Part shown: piece by piece, positions 17,559 to 27,306 of the stretch
Position numbering within the stretch: position 1 is the stretch's first letter
Layout: every line of letters begins with the position of its first letter
DNA from: Methanomicrobiales archaeon HGW-Methanomicrobiales-1
GTDB taxonomy: Archaea > Halobacteriota > Methanomicrobia > Methanomicrobiales > Methanospirillaceae
Length of the DNA stretch: 64,000 nt
Assembly (NCBI GenBank): GCA_002839675.1
Contig: PGYM01000001.1
Span: 736-64,735 of the forward strand
Direction of reading: 5' to 3'
The notes under the pieces: generated by a model
Told to the model about the DNA's origin: nothing
The model's input: only the letters and a program-made list of their open reading frames with translations
Databases searched by the model: none
Program-made: the position numbers and the translations under genes

Positions 17559-18173
17559 TTATGGTTTCCGTACCAGTCGTAGGATCTCGACCTCGAACTC
17601 CAGCACGTCCCGGGTGTGGAAGGCAAAGGTGCGTTTGATGGCAAAGGCACTGCCGACCTGTTCGGCAACTTCCGCCCGTTTACGGATGAAGGCTTTTACA
17701 AATGGGGTGGAACCCGCATTAAATATACTGTACACCACCGGTGCAACGGTGATGGCAAGATCGACGAACGGGCGATCTGCATGTATCTTCTGTGCCCCGA
17801 ACGGTGGGTTCATGACCACGGTGTCGCAGGCGCCGATCTTCTCCGGTAGCGTTGGATCCTGGATATCTGCGGTGATGAACTCCACGTCAGCATCGAAAAG
17901 CGCCGCGTTCTCCTGCGCCACGGCAACGGCATTGGGATCTTTCTCCACTCCTTTTACCGACCCGGCGCCAAGGAGTGCAGCGCCGATTGCCAGTACTCCC
18001 GTACCACTCCCAAGATCGCAGACGCGTTTACCCTCGATGTCACCCTTCATCAGCGCATGATAGAGCATGCGGGCGGCAAGCGGGGCGGGGGTCATGTATT
18101 GTTCGAGCGAAGGCCGGGGCTTTTCATACCCTTTCGCCTTCTGGAGTGTCATCTCAAGTTGTTTTAATTTCAT
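17559..18173 (-). CDS. METTL5-like RNA (adenine) methyltransferase
   Basis: 204 residues. SAM motif I is DLGSGTGVLAIGA (about 54-66), and the catalytic NPPF motif (NPPFGAQ, about 122-128) marks an N6-adenine or related amino-methyltransferase. The N-terminus [11 protein letters not shown] and EQYMTP are typical of the archaeal METTL5/HemK-like branch that modifies rRNA. It overlaps dph2 by ATGA (18170-18173), and its TAA is followed in the same frame by the MFS gene. Confidence 0.87.
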   Translation of the reverse strand: MKLKQLEMTLQKAKGYEKPRPSLEQYMTPAPLAARMLYHALMKGDIEGKRVCDLGSGTGVLAIGAALLGAGSVKGVEKDPNAVAVAQENAALFDADVEFITADIQDPTLPEKIGACDTVVMNPPFGAQKIHADRPFVDLAITVAPVVYSIFNAGSTPFVKAFIRKRAEVAEQVGSAFAIKRTFAFHTRDVLEFEVEILRLVRKP

Positions 18174-19111
18174 ACAATCTCGTCAATGGCATAGTCGTCC
18201 CATGTCCGGACCCCGCAGAGGATTTCGAACTCCTGCGGGGAGAGGACGGGTGCGGGGAAGCGTACCTGGTCATCGTAGGCAAGCCGGGGGCAGGCCGTGT
18301 TGACATAGCAGGCAAACCCGAGGTTGAGCAGTTCATCCGGGCTCACTTCCCGCATGGTAACGATCACTGCTTTGGGTGAGAGCACGGATAAACGCTCTGC
18401 GAGTGCCATCCGCGCCTGCCCGCACTTGGAGCTCACGATAATGCCGATCGTTTCTGCACCCCGGGCCTTTTCAATCACCGCGAACCGCCGGCGCAGGAGA
18501 GTATCGCCACTGACTTCCTGCGCAATACCGGTCAGGGGATCGAGCGCGATTACCCGTGCTCCCGTGGACAGGGCAATGCCGATCGGGTGGAAGACACCGG
18601 TGCCGACAAAGAGTATTTCCGGAGCCTTCGTGGCCCGGGCTGCCGCAAAGCTGCACCCGAGTACCTGCCCCCGGTTGGGTGCCCGTGTTCCCCCATCGGC
18701 TACCCGCACGTCTATCCTCTTTTCCTGCAGGAATGCTTCCATGGCGGGGATAAGGTGGATGTGCTGCACGGTGGTAACGAGCCCCACGGTCTTTTCTTTC
18801 AGGAACGGGAGGGCTTCTGCCAGCACAGCGACATCAAAATCGACCGGGTAGGGCTCGAAGATCACGTTCTCCCGTTCATCGACCGGCGTGTGACCGATAT
18901 GCACGAGCACGTCTGCATAATCAAGAGTATCGAGGGCGAGATCGCAGGCGCCATAACAGGGATCGCCGCTGATGATGACCGCAAAACCGGCCTCCTTCAG
19001 GCCTGCGGTATACTCCGCTGCCCGCCGCTTGAGCCCGGCAGGAAACTGGAGGGCAACGGTACGTGCCCCCCGCTGCTTCAAACGATTGACCAGATCAGAG
19101 ATATCGTTCAA
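18170..19111 (-). CDS. dph2: Diphthamide biosynthesis enzyme Dph2
   Basis: About 313 residues. Archaeal Dph2 is a radical-SAM-like [4Fe-4S] enzyme that moves the 3-amino-3-carboxypropyl group from SAM to a His of elongation factor 2. Three spaced Cys expected to bind the cluster are seen in CYGACD, SSKCGQ and NTACPR, and the family motif [10 protein letters not shown] is present. No ATG is near the start. A TTG at 19111 preceded by AGGTG is preferred; another TTG at 19132 is possible. It overlaps the end of hpt slightly and the methylase by ATGA. Confidence 0.9.
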   Translation of the reverse strand: MNDISDLVNRLKQRGARTVALQFPAGLKRRAAEYTAGLKEAGFAVIISGDPCYGACDLALDTLDYADVLVHIGHTPVDERENVIFEPYPVDFDVAVLAEALPFLKEKTVGLVTTVQHIHLIPAMEAFLQEKRIDVRVADGGTRAPNRGQVLGCSFAAARATKAPEILFVGTGVFHPIGIALSTGARVIALDPLTGIAQEVSGDTLLRRRFAVIEKARGAETIGIIVSSKCGQARMALAERLSVLSPKAVIVTMREVSPDELLNLGFACYVNTACPRLAYDDQVRFPAPVLSPQEFEILCGVRTWDDYAIDEIV

Positions 19112-19643
19112 CCACGTGCACCTTTTCGTCAACCACGATCTTTACGAGTGACTTGTACGGGCGCCCGATATCCGGATCGCCCCGCTGGATTGCAATGCAG
19201 ACATCGACAATTTCAGCCCCGGCAATTTCGAGTGCCTTTAAGAGCGCTTTCATGGTGCCGCCCGTGCTGACCACATCATCGATGATCACGACGCGATCGC
19301 CTTTGTACACGCCGTTTAAGTAGAGTTCGCCCTTGGAGTAGCCGGTGGTCTGGTGGACCGGGATCTCATGCGGCAGCTGGTACTCCCGCTTGCGCATAAC
19401 GACCATCGGTATGTCGGTCATCGTGGAGAGCACCGAGCCGATGTGGATGCCCATGGCTTCCACCACCACGATCTTGTCCACGTTATTCAGGTCCATCACC
19501 TTGATCATCGCGGTGCAGACATCGCGGAGCAGTGCGGGTTCAACGATTGGTACGCCATCGGTGATCGGGTGGATGAAATAGTTGTATTCTCCCCTCTTTA
19601 CCATGGGGCAGGTTTCTAAGGATTCTACCAGTCGGTCAAGCAT
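19095..19643 (-). CDS. hpt: Archaeal hypoxanthine/guanine phosphoribosyltransferase
   Basis: 182 residues from the ATG at 19643, chosen because it follows GGTGA; the frame continues back to a TTG at 19655. The PRPP-binding motif is [13 protein letters not shown] (about 120-132). [15 protein letters not shown] and the opening [13 protein letters not shown] match the archaeal Hpt family, which salvages hypoxanthine and guanine and resembles adenine phosphoribosyltransferase. It lies between mfnA and dph2 in a tight minus-strand operon. Confidence 0.88.
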   Translation of the reverse strand: MLDRLVESLETCPMVKRGEYNYFIHPITDGVPIVEPALLRDVCTAMIKVMDLNNVDKIVVVEAMGIHIGSVLSTMTDIPMVVMRKREYQLPHEIPVHQTTGYSKGELYLNGVYKGDRVVIIDDVVSTGGTMKALLKALEIAGAEIVDVCIAIQRGDPDIGRPYKSLVKIVVDEKVHVVERYL

Positions 19644-20742
19644 GTAATTCACCAATATCGGTTAAAAAAGCCTCAATGCGTTCGCTGTGCACGTGGGGCA
19701 TACAGACGATCCGCAGGTGCCCGGGTCTCGTCCACGAGACTTTCCACGGCTTTGGGATATCTTCTTTCTTTGCGATAAATGTCGCTACGTTCACGTCGGG
19801 TGTTACTGCCCGCTCAAAACCAAAGGTTTCCATGCCGGCAATAAGGCGATGGGTATTTTTCATGCACCCCTTCACGATCGCCCGCATGCCCTCAATCCCG
19901 AGATAGTCCATGACCGCAAGGGCCCCGACAACGGGTGCCCCCGGTCGGGTGCCGGCAAGAGTGAACTCCTGTTTTACCGTGAGGTACGGGGTATCGATGT
20001 TAAGGGAATTGAGCATATCCGGCTCCCGGGTGAGCAGGCAGCCGCACGGAATCGTGCTCATGCCCATCTTGTGCGGATCAACGGCGATCGTGGTGACGCC
20101 AGGCAGGGAGAAGTCGAACGGTATCTGTTTGTCCATAAACGGGATCACCATGCCGCCAAAGGCCGCGTCCACATGGAAGAACACATTGTGCTGGTGTGCG
20201 ATCTTTGCAAGGGCGGCGATGGGGTCGACCATACCATATTCGGTGGTACCGGCAATGCCGACCAGGGCTATCGTGTTGCTGTCGATCTGTTCTGCAGCGG
20301 CATCGGCATCCATCCGCAGATCCCCGGAGAGCGGTACGCCCCGCATCTCGATGCCGAGAATGTCGCAGGATTTCTTGAAGGAGAAATGCGCTGATTCCGG
20401 GATCACTGCGTTCGGGTAGGTGATCTCGTTTCGCTGCACCTTTGCAAGTCGGAGTGCCTGGAGATTTGACTCGGTGCCCCCGCTGGTGGCATATCCTCCG
20501 GCGTCCGGGCAGTGATAGAGGTTCCCGAACCGTTTGATTAAGAGCTGTTCAAGGGATGCCGTGCCGGGAAAGAGGCCCGGATCGCCGAGGTTGGTCTCCA
20601 TGAACATGCAGTGGGCCCGCACCGCAACCGGGTGAGGGAGCGTGCACATGGAGCTTAAAATGTAATTATGGTCAATATCCTCCCGTTTCTTTTGGGAGAA
20701 AAAAGAGAAGAGTTCTTCTTCAGGACAACCCTTATTCAGCAT
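19636..20742 (-). CDS. mfnA: L-tyrosine decarboxylase MfnA (methanofuran synthesis)
   Basis: 368 residues from the ATG at 20742; the longer frame runs through the end of ppsA and is not needed. This PLP enzyme makes tyramine from tyrosine, the first step of methanofuran synthesis; some archaeal members also decarboxylate aspartate for coenzyme A. Features are [23 protein letters not shown] and the PLP lysine in [10 protein letters not shown]. It overlaps ppsA by 11 bases and hpt by 8. It fits the fwd operon in this window, whose enzyme uses methanofuran. Confidence 0.93.
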   Translation of the reverse strand: MLNKGCPEEELFSFFSQKKREDIDHNYILSSMCTLPHPVAVRAHCMFMETNLGDPGLFPGTASLEQLLIKRFGNLYHCPDAGGYATSGGTESNLQALRLAKVQRNEITYPNAVIPESAHFSFKKSCDILGIEMRGVPLSGDLRMDADAAAEQIDSNTIALVGIAGTTEYGMVDPIAALAKIAHQHNVFFHVDAAFGGMVIPFMDKQIPFDFSLPGVTTIAVDPHKMGMSTIPCGCLLTREPDMLNSLNIDTPYLTVKQEFTLAGTRPGAPVVGALAVMDYLGIEGMRAIVKGCMKNTHRLIAGMETFGFERAVTPDVNVATFIAKKEDIPKPWKVSWTRPGHLRIVCMPHVHSERIEAFLTDIGELHA

Positions 20743-23023
20743 CTTTTGATCTCGCGGCTTCGAGGATAATGCGCTTTTCGGTCCGGGCAACCGCCTCGCG
20801 GATCTTTGCGATGGCGTCGATGTTTGCCGAGATGCTCGTAATGCCATGCTCGACTAACCATGTGGCCATCTTCGGGTCAGAACCGGCCTGGCCGCAGATC
20901 GAGCATTCGATGTCGTAGGCCCTGCACACCTGGATTGCGTTGTGGATCAGGTGCAGGACGGCCGGGTGCTGCGGCTGGTACATGTCCGCCACATTCTCAT
21001 TGTTGCGGTCGATGGCGAGCGTGTACTGGACCAGGTCATTGGTTCCGAATGAGGCAAATTTGATACCTGCCTTGCAGAACTCCTCGATCATGATTGCGCT
21101 CGACGGGATCTCGATCATGATGCCGAGGGAGACCTTCTCAACGTCCACGCCGTTTGCCCGCATCATCTCCTTTGCGGCAAGGAACTGGTTGGGGTGGGAG
21201 ACCATCGGGAACATGATGCCGAGGTGTTCGTATCCCTCTTTCCAGAGTCGCTTGAACGCTTCCACCTGGAGCCGGAACTGGTCCGGGCTCTGGAGATCGC
21301 GTCGGATGCCTCTCCAGCCGAGCATCGGGTTGTGCTCGTGGGGCTCGCTCTCCCCGCCCTGCATGTTCCGGAACTCGTCGGTTGGTGCATCGAGTGTCCG
21401 GACCCAGACGGTTTTTCCCGGGAAGGCGTCGAGCACAATCTTGATGCCATCGTGAAGTTCTTTGACAAACTCGTCTTCCTTGTTGTTGGCAATGAACCAG
21501 CCCGGTGTCTTGTTCAGGCCGAGGATCAGGTGCTCGATCCGGAGCAGGCCGACACCATCTGCGCCGGTTGCTGCTGCTCGTGCTGCTGCTTCGGGAATGG
21601 AGACATTTACCTTTACGCTGGTTGCGGTGATGACCGAAGAGGCCGGGGCAACCAGCCGCTGGGGAGCTGCTCCCTGTACCGGGGCTGCTGCCTGCGGGAG
21701 TAACCCCTCGTAGATGAGTCCCATCTCGCCATCGACCGTGATCAGCTGGCCGTTCGTGAGTATTTTGGTGGCCGTCTTGGTGCCTACGATCGCCGGTGTG
21801 CCGAGTTCCCGGCTCACGATCGCTGCATGGCAGGTCATGCCGCCTTCATCAGTGATGATCGCAGCTACCTTGCGCATGGCCGGCACCATGTCCGGGTTGG
21901 TCATCTTCGTGACCAGAATGTCGCCTTCACGGACTGATCCTGTGTCCTTGACATCCCGGATAACGACGACTTTTCCTGAAGCGATACCGGGTGCTGCACC
22001 CTGACCCTTTAAGAGGATCTTTGCTTCCGACTTCTGTCCGGACATATGCTTATTCTCCTTTTTCTGTCCTATGGTGGTGATCGGCCGGGACTGGAGGATG
22101 TAGATTGTCCCTTTCACAATGCCCCATTCAACATCCTGCGGTATGCCGTAATGGTTCTCGGCGATCTTGCCGTACATGCCCAGCTTGGCCACTTCTGCGT
22201 CCGAGAGCACCTGTGCGTCCTGCCGGGCCGGGGAAACATCCACGAGTTTTGTCCCGTGATCGCCATCGGCGATGATCTCTATCTTCTTGTTCGAGATGAG
22301 CGTGTCAATGACCTTTTCGGTCCGCTGGTCAAAGACGTATTTGTCGGGAGAGACCGATCCTGATACTACTGCCTCGCCGAGTCCCCACGAGCCTTCGATG
22401 ATGGTATTGGGCTCGCCTGTGATCGGGTGGGAGGTGAACATGACGCCGGCTTTTTCAGAGTGGACGAGCTGCTGGATAACAACGGCGATATTGACCGAGT
22501 GGTCATCGAATCCCTGTTTTGCCCGGTAGTAGATTGCCCGTGCCCCGTAGAGCGATGCCCAGCACTTCTGGATGGAGTCAAGGAGGTTTGCCTCCCCCTT
22601 GATATTGAGAAATGTCTCCTGCTGGCCGGCAAAGCTGGCGTCCGGGAGATCCTCGGCAGTTGCACTTGAGCGCACGGCCACGATGAGATTCTCGGCAGAC
22701 ATCTTCTTGTACGCCTTCTTGATCTCATCGCTGATGATTGCCGGCATCTTTGCCTTCATCACCAGTTCTTTTGCATGGTCGGCAGCTTTTTCGAGCGCCG
22801 CATTGTCCTCCACATCGAGATTATCGAATGATGAAAAAATCTTATCTTCAAGATTGGTCTCAACCAAAAATCTGCGGAATGCCTGGGCAGTGACCACGAA
22901 TGCCCTCGGCACGGGAAGGCCGATAGAGGCCATCTCCCCAAGAGAAGCTCCCTTACCCCCGACAGATATGATATCTTCCTTCCTGATTTCCTCTAACCAG
23001 AGAATATTAGGGACATTTTTCAT
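20732..23023 (-). CDS. ppsA: Phosphoenolpyruvate synthase
   Basis: 763 residues from the ATG at 23023 (MKNVPNILWLEEI); the open frame further back lacks homology. It converts pyruvate and ATP to PEP, AMP and phosphate in gluconeogenesis. The N-terminal ATP-grasp part has GGKGASLGEM and RSSATAEDLPDASFAGQQ. The swivelling domain has the phospho-His motif GGMTCHAAIVSRELG. The C-terminal barrel has GIMIEIPSSA, FGTNDLVQYTLAIDR and the Cys motif CSICGQAGSDP. It heads the operon to mfnA and on. The length is normal for the family. Confidence 0.95.
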   Translation of the reverse strand: MKNVPNILWLEEIRKEDIISVGGKGASLGEMASIGLPVPRAFVVTAQAFRRFLVETNLEDKIFSSFDNLDVEDNAALEKAADHAKELVMKAKMPAIISDEIKKAYKKMSAENLIVAVRSSATAEDLPDASFAGQQETFLNIKGEANLLDSIQKCWASLYGARAIYYRAKQGFDDHSVNIAVVIQQLVHSEKAGVMFTSHPITGEPNTIIEGSWGLGEAVVSGSVSPDKYVFDQRTEKVIDTLISNKKIEIIADGDHGTKLVDVSPARQDAQVLSDAEVAKLGMYGKIAENHYGIPQDVEWGIVKGTIYILQSRPITTIGQKKENKHMSGQKSEAKILLKGQGAAPGIASGKVVVIRDVKDTGSVREGDILVTKMTNPDMVPAMRKVAAIITDEGGMTCHAAIVSRELGTPAIVGTKTATKILTNGQLITVDGEMGLIYEGLLPQAAAPVQGAAPQRLVAPASSVITATSVKVNVSIPEAAARAAATGADGVGLLRIEHLILGLNKTPGWFIANNKEDEFVKELHDGIKIVLDAFPGKTVWVRTLDAPTDEFRNMQGGESEPHEHNPMLGWRGIRRDLQSPDQFRLQVEAFKRLWKEGYEHLGIMFPMVSHPNQFLAAKEMMRANGVDVEKVSLGIMIEIPSSAIMIEEFCKAGIKFASFGTNDLVQYTLAIDRNNENVADMYQPQHPAVLHLIHNAIQVCRAYDIECSICGQAGSDPKMATWLVEHGITSISANIDAIAKIREAVARTEKRIILEAARSKDAE

Positions 23024-23381
23024 GTTCGCACCACTTATGATGTCGACTTCACTCGTATAATAATTATCATCGCCCGTTACAAATTCGGGCGGATTTTTGC
23101 CGGAATTGTCCTTTTTTCCGCTGTTTTTAAAAAAAGTCGCACACAGATTGAAAGTTATGACAAATGGCCAATCTTTTAAGATTATGAGCATGACCCCCTA
23201 TCTCCCCCGGTGGAGGAGGCCGTCCATGGAAAGTCCCCCTTGACCCCCTCGGTAATACTTGAAAAACAAAGAAAATCCAGGTCTTTTGCTGCATACTTTT
23301 CCTGCGTCATCTGCCGGATCATCTGCCGGCCCGCAAAGAATAACCCTGATTAAGTATGGCGGCGATATTCTATGGGTTTTT

Positions 23382-24986
23382 ATGGCAAACGCAAAGGTGC
23401 TCGTCAGCGATCCGCTGGCGGAAGAAGGGCTTGTTATCCTTCGGGCGGCAGTCGACGTAGATGTCAAGACTGAGCTCAAGGAAGAAGAGCTCCTGAAGAT
23501 CATCGGGGACTACGATGCCCTGCTCGTGCGGAGCAGCACGGATGTCAATGCAAAGGTGATCGAGGCAGGTAAAAAGCTGAAGTTCATCGGTCGTGCCGGT
23601 GTCGGTGTGGACAATATCGATATGGACGCGGCAACGAGGAAAGGTATCATCGTTGCCAATGCTCCTGAGGGAAATACCCTTGCCGCAACCGAGCACACGA
23701 TGGCCATGATGCAGTCTCTTGCCCGCAACATCCCGCAGGCAAACGCGAGCCTCAAAAAGAAGGAATGGAAGCGCTCGAAGTTCATGGGCGTTGAACTCAA
23801 CGAGAAGACTCTTGGTATCGTCGGGTTCGGGCGTATCGGACGTGAAGTGGCAAAGCGGGCTAACGCAATGGACATGAAATGCGTTGCCTATGATCCCTTC
23901 ATCACCCAGGAACGGGCAGCCCAGCTCGGCGTCGAGATGATGTCCATGGCGGACCTCTTCAAGGTCGCCGATGTGATCACCGTCCACACCCCCCTGATCG
24001 CCGAGACCAAGCATGTCATCAACGAAAAGAGCATCGCGACGATGAAAGACGGCGTCCGGATCATCAACTGTGCCCGGGGCGGCATCATCGATGAGAAAGC
24101 GCTCTACGATGCAGTCAAGAGCGGCAAGGTTGCCGGGGCAGCTCTCGATGTCTTCGAGACCGAGCCTCCGACCGAGTCCCCGCTCCTCACCCTCGACCAG
24201 ATCATCGTGACCCCGCATCTCGGGGCAAGCACGGTCGAGGCGCAGGTCAATGTGGCAGTCTCTGTTGCAAAGCAGTGCATTGAAGTTCTCAAGGGCGGGT
24301 CTGCGAAATACGTGGTCAATGCCCCTATGGTCCCGGCCGAACTTGCCGATGTGCTCGCACCCTTTGCCCAGCTGGCCGAGAAGATGGGACGCTTCGTCAC
24401 GCAGATCGCGGGCGGCAGGCTCTCGTCCGTTGAGCTCATATACGGTGGCGAACTATCCGCCTATGCCGGCAGCATGAAGTACGTGACCCGCCTTGCCCTC
24501 AAGGGACTCCTTGACCCGGTGCTCCAGGCACCGGTCAATATCGTGAACGCGGATTTCATTGCAAAGGAACGCGGCATCTCGGTCAGCGAGACCGTTACGC
24601 AGGAAGCCAGCGGATTCAAGAACCTCATCACCATCCGGATCAAGACCGACAAGGGCGAAGAGACGGTCAGCGGCACGGTGTTCTTCAAGGGCCGCAGCCG
24701 CATTGTCGCAGTCGGCGGCTACACCATGGACATGATCCCCGAAGGCTACGTGATCGTGTCACGTCACCTGGACAAGCCCGGAGTCATCGGGCGTGCCTCC
24801 ACCATCCTCGGGAAGGTCAACATCAACATTGCCGGCATGCAGGTCGGCCGGATCAATCCCGGCGACAAGGCCATCATGGTGCTGAACGTGGACAGCGAAG
24901 TTCCCGACAGCGTGATGGAAGAGATACGCGGGATGCCCGGGATCTTCACCGCTACGTTTGCCAAGATATCGAGCGAGAAGATTTAG
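23382..24986 (+). CDS. serA: D-3-phosphoglycerate dehydrogenase
   Basis: 534 residues from the ATG at 23382; a longer frame to 23259 lacks homology. It makes 3-phosphohydroxypyruvate, the first step of serine synthesis. The NAD fold has GIVGFGRIGREVAKRA (about 145-160). The catalytic Arg is in NCARGGIIDE and the His in TPHLGAST. An intervening domain and a C-terminal ACT domain (SRHLDKPGVIGRAS, about 459 on) make it the long type. It diverges from ppsA. A TATA-like element near 23352 fits a short leader. Confidence 0.95.
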   Translation: MANAKVLVSDPLAEEGLVILRAAVDVDVKTELKEEELLKIIGDYDALLVRSSTDVNAKVIEAGKKLKFIGRAGVGVDNIDMDAATRKGIIVANAPEGNTLAATEHTMAMMQSLARNIPQANASLKKKEWKRSKFMGVELNEKTLGIVGFGRIGREVAKRANAMDMKCVAYDPFITQERAAQLGVEMMSMADLFKVADVITVHTPLIAETKHVINEKSIATMKDGVRIINCARGGIIDEKALYDAVKSGKVAGAALDVFETEPPTESPLLTLDQIIVTPHLGASTVEAQVNVAVSVAKQCIEVLKGGSAKYVVNAPMVPAELADVLAPFAQLAEKMGRFVTQIAGGRLSSVELIYGGELSAYAGSMKYVTRLALKGLLDPVLQAPVNIVNADFIAKERGISVSETVTQEASGFKNLITIRIKTDKGEETVSGTVFFKGRSRIVAVGGYTMDMIPEGYVIVSRHLDKPGVIGRASTILGKVNINIAGMQVGRINPGDKAIMVLNVDSEVPDSVMEEIRGMPGIFTATFAKISSEKI

Positions 24987-25044
24987 GATACTCTTTTTTA
25001 AATGAAGCAGTGTTGACTGTAGAAAAAATAAAAAAATGTGGTCA

Positions 25045-25956
25045 TTATTTGTTTTGAGGAACAGCTAATTGTGCAATACGAATGAAAGCTTGACCATTCT
25101 GATTTTCAATGATTTTAAAGGCAGGAGTACTTGTTAAAGTGTGAATGCATGCATGATGTACAGAAAGTATAGCATCTTGCAAAACCTGATCTGTTTCCAT
25201 ATCTTCAATATTTAATCCAATTTCTTTGCACTTTGCGCTTGAAATATGGCGAGAATGTGATTTCGTTAAAGCATGGTCTCCTAATTCTCGGATAATTGAT
25301 AAAATTTTTTCATCTTTCTTAGGGTCATCTTTCAACATTCCAGTACGTAACCAATCTGTGACAATATCTTGCGACCATGCGATTGATTTCTGGCATTCTC
25401 CAAGCAATGTTGGATTGTATTTTGCAATAATCGGTTGCCAAAGTGGTACTCGTGAAGGATCTTTTTTACATTCATCGACAGCTTTTTGAAATTCTTCAAT
25501 TACTCCATGAGCAGGCAAATTTCCAAATTGAGGATCAATGGGACCTAAATTTGATTGTTTTCCCATAACGATACTTTTGCATGAACATGCTATCATCGTT
25601 CCAGCTGACATTGAGAGTTGAGGTATTATCGCTCTGACATTGTTACCGAACATCTGCCGAAGATAATCAACTATCGACTCTGTTGCAGCTAAATCCCCTC
25701 CGGGTGTATGCAAAATTAGATCCAATCCTTTTGAACGGTCTAAACTGTGGATTGTTGTCATAAATCCATTTTTATCGTTATCATTTATTGCTTCATCTGG
25801 GATACCGGGTTTCTGTAACCAACCTGAATAATAGATAATTACATTTCGACCGGTAATATCAGATAATTGTTTGAGGTATTTTCTTCTTAATATATCAAAA
25901 GGGCCTGCTGAACTTAGTGTATTTAATTCGTTTAAAAGTGAATTCCAATCTGGCAT
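25045..25956 (-). CDS. SDH-type/ClpP-SppA-fold serine protease-like protein
   Basis: 303 residues. The central part, LILHTPGGDLAATESIV then LSMSAGTMIACSC (putative nucleophile Ser in SMSAGTM) and NLGPIDPQFG, matches the SDH_sah family of the ClpP/SppA fold. There is no signal peptide or clear membrane helix. The gene is distinctly AT-rich compared with its neighbours and ends in A/T-rich codons, suggesting recent transfer. It is followed closely downstream by nothing but poly-T, and its upstream partner gene ends four bases away. Biological role unknown; defence or stress proteolysis are guesses. Confidence 0.78.
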   Translation of the reverse strand: MPDWNSLLNELNTLSSAGPFDILRRKYLKQLSDITGRNVIIYYSGWLQKPGIPDEAINDNDKNGFMTTIHSLDRSKGLDLILHTPGGDLAATESIVDYLRQMFGNNVRAIIPQLSMSAGTMIACSCKSIVMGKQSNLGPIDPQFGNLPAHGVIEEFQKAVDECKKDPSRVPLWQPIIAKYNPTLLGECQKSIAWSQDIVTDWLRTGMLKDDPKKDEKILSIIRELGDHALTKSHSRHISSAKCKEIGLNIEDMETDQVLQDAILSVHHACIHTLTSTPAFKIIENQNGQAFIRIAQLAVPQNK

Positions 25957-25960
25957 TTAA

Positions 25961-26218
25961 TCACCAGTCAGATGAGGAAGTTCTTTCTTCAATTTTATAG
26001 GGTTGTTGGGAATTTGCTGTTTGATAACTGGCAATCTGACAAAGAATTTTTTCACGCTCTGATATTTCAAGCAATCCTAAAACCTTAAACCCCTCATCAA
26101 TGTCATCAGAATTTAATGTCATGTGATGACCCTTTTGTGTGTATCCATTAATTAACTTTATTAAATAATGCTCTGAAAATGAACCCCATCTAAATAGGTT
26201 TTTCCAATCAGTACTCAT
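25961..26218 (-). CDS. Small hypothetical protein paired with the protease
   Basis: 85 residues from the ATG at 26218; an upstream ATG at 26233 is possible. It is AT-rich like the protease gene, and its stop is only four bases before the protease start, so the two form an operon. The sequence (WKNLFRWGSFSEHYLIKLI) has no motif I know. It may be a partner or substrate adaptor for the protease. Confidence 0.65.
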   Translation of the reverse strand: MSTDWKNLFRWGSFSEHYLIKLINGYTQKGHHMTLNSDDIDEGFKVLGLLEISEREKILCQIASYQTANSQQPYKIEERTSSSDW

Positions 26219-26308
26219 GACATAAACGCTCACATTTCACACCCCTTCCATTTCCTTAACTAACATAATCCCAAACCTGTCCATTTCGCTTAGCATGCCG
26301 CCCGTTGC

Positions 26309-26355
26309 ATTTCACGAAATTGCCCCGCATAATATTAACGAAAATCGGTTTGCGG
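26309..26355 (+). repeat. Left flanking direct repeat of the C/G-run array
   Basis: ATTTCACGAA..TGCC, then CCGCATAATA, then AAAATCGGTTTGCGG aligns with 27151-27199 with only short gaps; about 40 of about 48 positions match by hand count. Both copies have the same orientation and enclose the repeat array. Confidence 0.65.
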
Positions 26356-26544
26356 GATCGCATTATCCGATATTATGATGAACGCCGCCGCCCCCGAAGG
26401 GGCGCCCCCGCGGCGGATCAGGGGCCGGAATCCCTTTAAACCGACCTGTGCCCAGCGAGGCCCCGCTGAGGCGGCCGAGCAACCCCCGGAGGGGGTGGGC
26501 TCACTCGTTTTTTCAAATGCCTATCTGGAAAACCTTCAGCTAAA

Positions 26545-27150
26545 AAATTGGGGGGAGGTACCCTGTCTAAACTTTGAGAGGGGGTACCCCACCCCCCACT
26601 CCAAACCAAGAGGGGGGGACCCCCTCCCCCCCTGTCGTACGAAAGACAGGCACCCACCCCCCTCCGGTTGCATGCCCTAGCCCACGGCTTCCAGTGGAGT
26701 CACGACTGAAACTCCATTTCATCACGCGAATGAGAAGGGGGGGGTGGGAGCCTGTCCAAAAAGGGAGGTGGGTATACCCACCCCCTCTCTAAAAAATGAG
26801 TGGGGGTACCCTACCCCCCTCTCCAAAATAAGAGGGGGGGACCCCTTCCCCCCCTGTCCTGCGTAAGACAGGCTCCCACCCCCCCTTTGCCGCAGGGACC
26901 CGGGCAGTGGTTCGCGTGGAGGTTCAGACGGCGGGGTGTGGTTTGGGGAGTCGCAGTCCGGAGGGGGGGATACCCCCTCTCTTTGCCCGGACAGGGTACC
27001 ACCCCCTCCCCCTCTCCAAAAAATGAGTGGGGGTAACCCACCCCCCTGTCTAAAATAAGAGGGGGGGATACCTGCCTGCCCTACCCCCTCTCCAAAATAA
27101 GAGGAGGGGACCCCCTCCCCCCACTCTAGGGAAAGACAGGGTACCCCCCC
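26545..27150. repeat. Low-complexity C/G-run repeat array, no gene
   Basis: The 26219-27306 gap (about 1.1 kb) holds no credible gene. Within it, diverged units of about 45-50 bp recur: AAAATAAGAGGGGGGGA followed by CCCC runs at about 26601, 26823, 27050 and 27092; AATGAGTGGGGGTA at about 26795 and 27022; and small hairpins CCTGTC...GACAGG at 26632-26650 and 26853-26872. Runs of six to eight G or C on either strand could form G-quadruplex or i-motif structures. Frames across it are repeat artefacts. Confidence 0.75.
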
Positions 27151-27199
27151 ATTTGCACGAACCTGCCCACCGCATAATAATCATAAAACCGGTGTGCGG
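27151..27199 (+). repeat. Right flanking direct repeat of the C/G-run array
   Basis: ATTTGCACGAACCTGCC, ACCGCATAATA and AAAACCGGTGTGCGG correspond in order and strand to 26309-26355. It sits directly against the last C run of the array. The 100 bases beyond it hold an imperfect palindrome (CCGGTGTGCGG..CATG and CATGCGGTTACCGG). Confidence 0.65.
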
Positions 27200-27306
27200 T
27201 AATGCATGTGGATTCCATGCGGTTACCGGACGCAGTGCCGGCCATTTTTCCGGGACCGGAGCATTAACCGCATCGCATTGATGAAAAAGTGGTCGGTTGT
27301 GTTCTC

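Noticed and set aside
23370-24218. 282-codon minus-strand frame opposite serA
   Set aside because: It is the antisense shadow of the Rossmann-fold coding region and has no domain of its own.
26375-27041. Several frames on both strands in the C/G-run region
   Set aside because: They translate into Pro- and Gly-rich low complexity made by the repeats themselves, with no start signal.
26545-27199. CRISPR array
   Set aside because: Units are diverged, spacing is irregular, spacers are low complexity, and no cas genes are present.
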